From an uncultured Caryophanales bacterium (lineage in GTDB: Bacteria; Bacillota_I; Bacilli_A; RFN20; CAG-826), in contig CAMYXQ010000039.1 of the NCBI GenBank assembly GCA_947303105.1, positions 1 through 7,595 of the forward strand: a DNA stretch of 7,595 nt, in the 5' to 3' direction. The notes under the pieces were generated by a model. It saw nothing but the letters and a program-made list of their open reading frames with translations, was not told where the DNA came from and made no database searches. Shown piece by piece: positions 4,722 through 7,595 of this stretch (positions are counted from its first letter, which is position 1; each line of letters begins with the position of its first letter). The translations under genes and the position numbers were made by a program.

Positions 4722-7595
4722 TGAAAACAAAACACACAACTAAAACGGCAATCATTCTCCTTGCCTTGGCGAGCGCTTTTTCCGTTGCTGGAATTGGTTT
4801 TGCAAGTTGGGTAGGTACCGGTGGGGTTGAACCGGAATCCGCTACAGAAAGCGCAGCACCAGTCATTGCTCCGCCCGTTGCCTATGCCACATTTAATTCA
4901 ACGACCGTTTATTATTCCAGCATCACGGCCGCCCTTGAAGACCATTCATCCACCGGCAACAAGAGTTCAACAACGGCCACCATCTACGTAATCCCGACAG
5001 ACAAAATTATTTCCGATTCAGGCCTTAGTCGAACAAAACAAGTATTTGAAACGATCAATGCCGCAAAGACTCTTACGAAGTCTATAACGATGGGAACCAA
5101 CAAAACCATTTCCGTGCCATATGATGGGACCAGCACATTCGCCGCTGAGACGAGCACGCAGACAGATTTTGGCGATTCCACTGCCGCAAGAATGGGAACT
5201 AACTTGAAAAACTACTTCACCATAGGGGCTGGCTGCCAATTAATTATTCCCGCTTCGTCCTCCCTCACCGTGGGCGCAAAATTGGCGCAATACAACACCG
5301 GGTTGGTTTCGGCACCGACCTCTTCCTATTCGCAAATCACATTAAAGCGAAATGCATCTATTCGAGTGGGGGGAACTTTGACCTGCTATGGTTTTATCAA
5401 AGAAACATATGATGCGAAAGGCACCACAAGTGTTGATTTAGTTGGCACCTCTTCGAATGCCGCTAAACTAACGGTGCCCATCAGCATTTACAACGCCATC
5501 GGCGGGACCGCAACATCCAATGCAACAAGCGCCAACGTGTTCCCTTACAACCTCTTTGGCGTTGTAAATATTTCTTCCAAAGTTACTTGTAACTACTATG
5601 CGTCTATTTCGATGCGGTTTTATTTCAAATCCACCTCCTATACCTCCGTTGATACAACCGCCAACCTGATTTCCAATAGCTCGGGTATGTTCTTGTTTGA
5701 TGGTGACACGAGCGCAACGGTTTCGTGGCATCACGACGAAAACTCCTTTATTGCCAATAGTGAGCTCGAGCAAAAAGATTCTAGCGGTAATTATTTGAAT
5801 ATTTTGGATCGGGTTTCGAGAACGGGCAGATCAAATACGTCCAGAAAAACCTATGTAACCATCTCCGGAGCAACGAAAATCGGATCCCTGAGTATTCGTT
5901 CTGGTATTACGATCAATTCAAAAGACTACTATCTTCCGCTGTCGTTTGAATATGATATCAGTCTTGAGCCGGGTTCTACGCTGACATCTGCTTATCGACT
6001 TTGTTTCTTGCCGGGCGCGAAAGTGACGGTTAAAAAAGGCGCAACGTTAAATTTACACAATCATACGCTTTTCCTCACAAAACGGACTAGCGTTAATGGA
6101 GGCAAACTAATCGGCCAAGGGACTGGCAATGGCATTGGTCTTTATCCGATTGGGGGGAGCGAAGATAATACCGAAGAGATTTTATGCGAGATCGGCAATG
6201 CGAAATTATATAATGCCGGAACCGTCAATATTACCAAGGGTTTTGGCGGGAAAATATATGCATACAACGACACCAATAGTGAATCACCGTCTGCAACCGT
6301 CGTTGTAGGTAACGGATTTGAAAACATTGGGAAATCCACCGCCAGCAACAGTACAACGTGTCCGCGTTTTTATTCGATTACGAGCGCGTTAAGCACGTAT
6401 GGATATTATCAATCTAATGCATATCTCCAAATCTATAACGGTACCGGTTTTGAGTATTCGTATCTTTCTGCTGGGACATACTATCCATATCAGTTAGCCG
6501 ATGCTCATGGTTGGTTTACCACGGCCGGCCAAATCAAATACAACACGAATGGATCCAACGATTCATTCGCAGGCAAGAACATTACCATTGGGGCCAATGG
6601 TTATACAATCACGTCCGCAGATTTAACCAACACGCCAACGAGAGCGCACTATACCTTCTCTGGTTGGTATATGGACGACACCCTTTCTTTGCTTGCTGAA
6701 GGGCAAACCATCTATTGCGGTGTTGAATTGTATGCGAAATGGACCCCGATTGATTACGACATCAATTACCACTTCGACACCAATTACGATGGGACGACAA
6801 TTTCGGGTACGGCAAACAATAGCGCCTCGAACCCAAGTACCTACAATATCGAATCCAGTTTCGCGTTGTATCCTGCGACTTATGGCGATTATGTGTTTGA
6901 TGGTTGGTATCTTAACCCGGATTTCACAAACAAATTGTCTACGGTTAACGGGAATCTGCTAACTTCTCTTTCCTCGCCATACACGCTTAATCTGTATGGT
7001 CGTTGGTATCCTTCAGGCACGCCGACATACACGATTACCTACAACAACAGCAACACCGACGAAGGTTGCGTGTGTGTTGAATCCGAAAACATCCTTAGTA
7101 CAGCACTTCAAACATATTCTCCTCCGGATTTATCTGGGAAAAACACAGATGTGAATTATGCTTTGTATTTCGAAGGGTGGTACTTAGATTCCTCCTTCCA
7201 AACCAAGTACACTTCGTATTCGCAGATCACGGGGTCTATGGCTCTATATGCGCATTGGATAGAAAAAACCATCGTTCATATCGATCTTAAAGGCATGATG
7301 GTGGTGGATAGATATTTGCCTGCTGGAGTTTCATTTACTATTCCCAACGCATCGAATTATGCAATTACTGCCCCAACGGGTTACCACATCGAATGGGATG
7401 TCGTTGGCGGCTTGCTGAACGGCCAACGTCTAAGCGCAGGGCAAAGCGTCTGCCTATCAAATACATGGGGAGAAGAGGTAACGGTTAAGACCGTCGAGGT
7501 ACCAGACTCCTTTACTTTGACCATTACGCTAGCCTCTTCTAGCAACTACAGCACTTTGGCCTATTCTCTAAATGGCGGAAGCGCTCAAACAATTT
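4721..7595 (+). CDS. Large exported beta-solenoid / InlB-repeat surface protein (3' truncated by window edge)
   Basis: The frame is open from the ATG at 4721 to the last base, giving at least 958 residues; I translated it codon by codon and found no stop. The N-terminus (MKTKHTTK) leads into a hydrophobic segment at 9-31 ending SAFSVAGIGFASW, close in form to the preceding protein. Residues 33-53 are a Pro/Ala/Glu/Ser linker. Residues 55-95 (VYYSSITAALEDH ... TIYVIPTDK) look like a lead-in to a beta-solenoid. Solenoid-like text runs to about 500: ITMGTNKTISV, FTIGAGCQLIIP (166-177), ITLKRNASIRVGGTL, ISLEPGSTLTS and LPGAKVTVKKGATLNL (430-445). Three InlB B-repeats occupy 605-674, 679-762 and 770-846, with FSGWYMD/LYAKW, FDGWYLN/LYGRW and FEGWYLD/LYAHW. 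After 846 comes a different beta-rich region (GYHIEWDVVGG, EEVTVKTVE) that I cannot assign and that runs off the window. At least ten Cys residues are scattered, including a CVC in repeat three. A large adhesin or envelope protein is likely; ligand and C-terminal anchor are unknown. Confidence 0.9.
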   Translation, partial: MKTKHTTKTAIILLALASAFSVAGIGFASWVGTGGVEPESATESAAPVIAPPVAYATFNSTTVYYSSITAALEDHSSTGNKSSTTATIYVIPTDKIISDSGLSRTKQVFETINAAKTLTKSITMGTNKTISVPYDGTSTFAAETSTQTDFGDSTAARMGTNLKNYFTIGAGCQLIIPASSSLTVGAKLAQYNTGLVSAPTSSYSQITLKRNASIRVGGTLTCYGFIKETYDAKGTTSVDLVGTSSNAAKLTVPISIYNAIGGTATSNATSANVFPYNLFGVVNISSKVTCNYYASISMRFYFKSTSYTSVDTTANLISNSSGMFLFDGDTSATVSWHHDENSFIANSELEQKDSSGNYLNILDRVSRTGRSNTSRKTYVTISGATKIGSLSIRSGITINSKDYYLPLSFEYDISLEPGSTLTSAYRLCFLPGAKVTVKKGATLNLHNHTLFLTKRTSVNGGKLIGQGTGNGIGLYPIGGSEDNTEEILCEIGNAKLYNAGTVNITKGFGGKIYAYNDTNSESPSATVVVGNGFENIGKSTASNSTTCPRFYSITSALSTYGYYQSNAYLQIYNGTGFEYSYLSAGTYYPYQLADAHGWFTTAGQIKYNTNGSNDSFAGKNITIGANGYTITSADLTNTPTRAHYTFSGWYMDDTLSLLAEGQTIYCGVELYAKWTPIDYDINYHFDTNYDGTTISGTANNSASNPSTYNIESSFALYPATYGDYVFDGWYLNPDFTNKLSTVNGNLLTSLSSPYTLNLYGRWYPSGTPTYTITYNNSNTDEGCVCVESENILSTALQTYSPPDLSGKNTDVNYALYFEGWYLDSSFQTKYTSYSQITGSMALYAHWIEKTIVHIDLKGMMVVDRYLPAGVSFTIPNASNYAITAPTGYHIEWDVVGGLLNGQRLSAGQSVCLSNTWGEEVTVKTVEVPDSFTLTITLASSSNYSTLAYSLNGGSAQTI
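6533..6742 (+). repeat. InlB B-repeat 1 of the large surface protein
   Basis: About 70 residues (605-674). It starts IKYNTNGSND, has YTFSGWYMDD in the middle and closes ELYAKW. It is the most compact of the three copies and nearest the usual family length. Confidence 0.85.
6755..7006 (+). repeat. InlB B-repeat 2 of the large surface protein
   Basis: About 84 residues (679-762). It starts YDINYHFDTNYDG, has YVFDGWYLNPDF and closes NLYGRW. It is longer than copy 1 owing to Ser/Thr/Asn-rich insertions before and after the GWY core. Confidence 0.82.
7028..7258 (+). repeat. InlB B-repeat 3 of the large surface protein, with a CxC insertion
   Basis: About 77 residues (770-846). It starts YTITYNNSN, carries GCVCVES early in the variable loop, then YFEGWYLDSSF, and closes ALYAHW. 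The CxC pair is absent from the other copies here. Confidence 0.8.

Noticed and set aside
6511..6962. Small plus-strand frames at 6511-6699 and 6693-6962
   Set aside because: They lie entirely within the large InlB-repeat gene, whose frame I followed without a stop, and their translations have no coherent features.
1..7595. Mycoplasma-type genetic code (TGA as Trp)
   Set aside because: Trp is written TGG throughout, and TGA terminates the permease and the 212-residue protein exactly where the next gene begins.
497..7595. LPXTG sortase signal in the visible proteins
   Set aside because: No LPXTG-like motif followed by a hydrophobic segment and basic tail is present in the three complete exported proteins. 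The last protein's C-terminus is outside the window, so it remains open.

Overview
The window is one unbroken, plus-strand run of five protein-coding genes, and the first and last are cut by the window edges. Every visible product carries a membrane or export signal: a multi-spanning permease fragment, an N-terminally anchored beta-helix protein, a lipoprotein, and two proteins with a shared N-terminal signal segment. Gene junctions are a 4-base overlap, a 16-base gap, a 0 to 3-base gap and a 1-base overlap (taking the ATG start of the last gene). Three of the four downstream genes start within 3 bases of, or overlapping, the upstream stop. The simplest reading is one polycistronic mRNA. I see no internal promoter or terminator, no RNA gene, no mobile element and no CRISPR array, and no non-coding stretch longer than 16 bases.

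Organism. The purine-rich Shine-Dalgarno sequences (GGAGG, AAAGGAG, GGAG, AGGAG), the lipobox lipoprotein, the InlB-type (Listeria-Bacteroides) repeats and the TasA-like signal segments point to a Gram-positive-type Firmicute. A gut-associated, uncultured member of the Bacilli/Mollicutes-related groups (RF39/RFN20-like) is my guess. TGA ends two of the genes and Trp is TGG, so the standard bacterial code applies, not the Mycoplasma code. The lineage is inference from style and cannot be proven from this window.

Layout. 1-500: C-terminal half of a probable ABC-2 type exporter permease. 497-2974: an 825-residue protein with an N-terminal membrane anchor, Ig-like regions, a right-handed parallel beta-helix and an unrecognised C-terminal region. 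2991-4079: a 362-residue lipoprotein made of five short beta repeats, a 'GxGAP...GDxYLDT' module of the kind seen in collagen-like and phage-tail-like proteins, and one InlB repeat. 4083-4721: a 212-residue beta-rich secreted protein with a TasA/camelysin-like N-terminus. 4721 to window end: a protein of at least 958 residues with the same kind of N-terminus, a beta-solenoid region, three InlB repeats and a further C-terminal region that continues past the window.

How they may work together (inference). The cluster looks like a surface-structure module. A permease, presumably with an ATPase encoded upstream, is translationally coupled to a large anchored beta-helix protein. It is followed by a lipid-anchored repeat protein and two exported beta-rich proteins that could form a fibre, coat or adhesive layer. 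Ile codon choice shifts from strongly ATC-biased in the second gene to mixed in the fifth, which hints at different expression levels or different histories within one operon.
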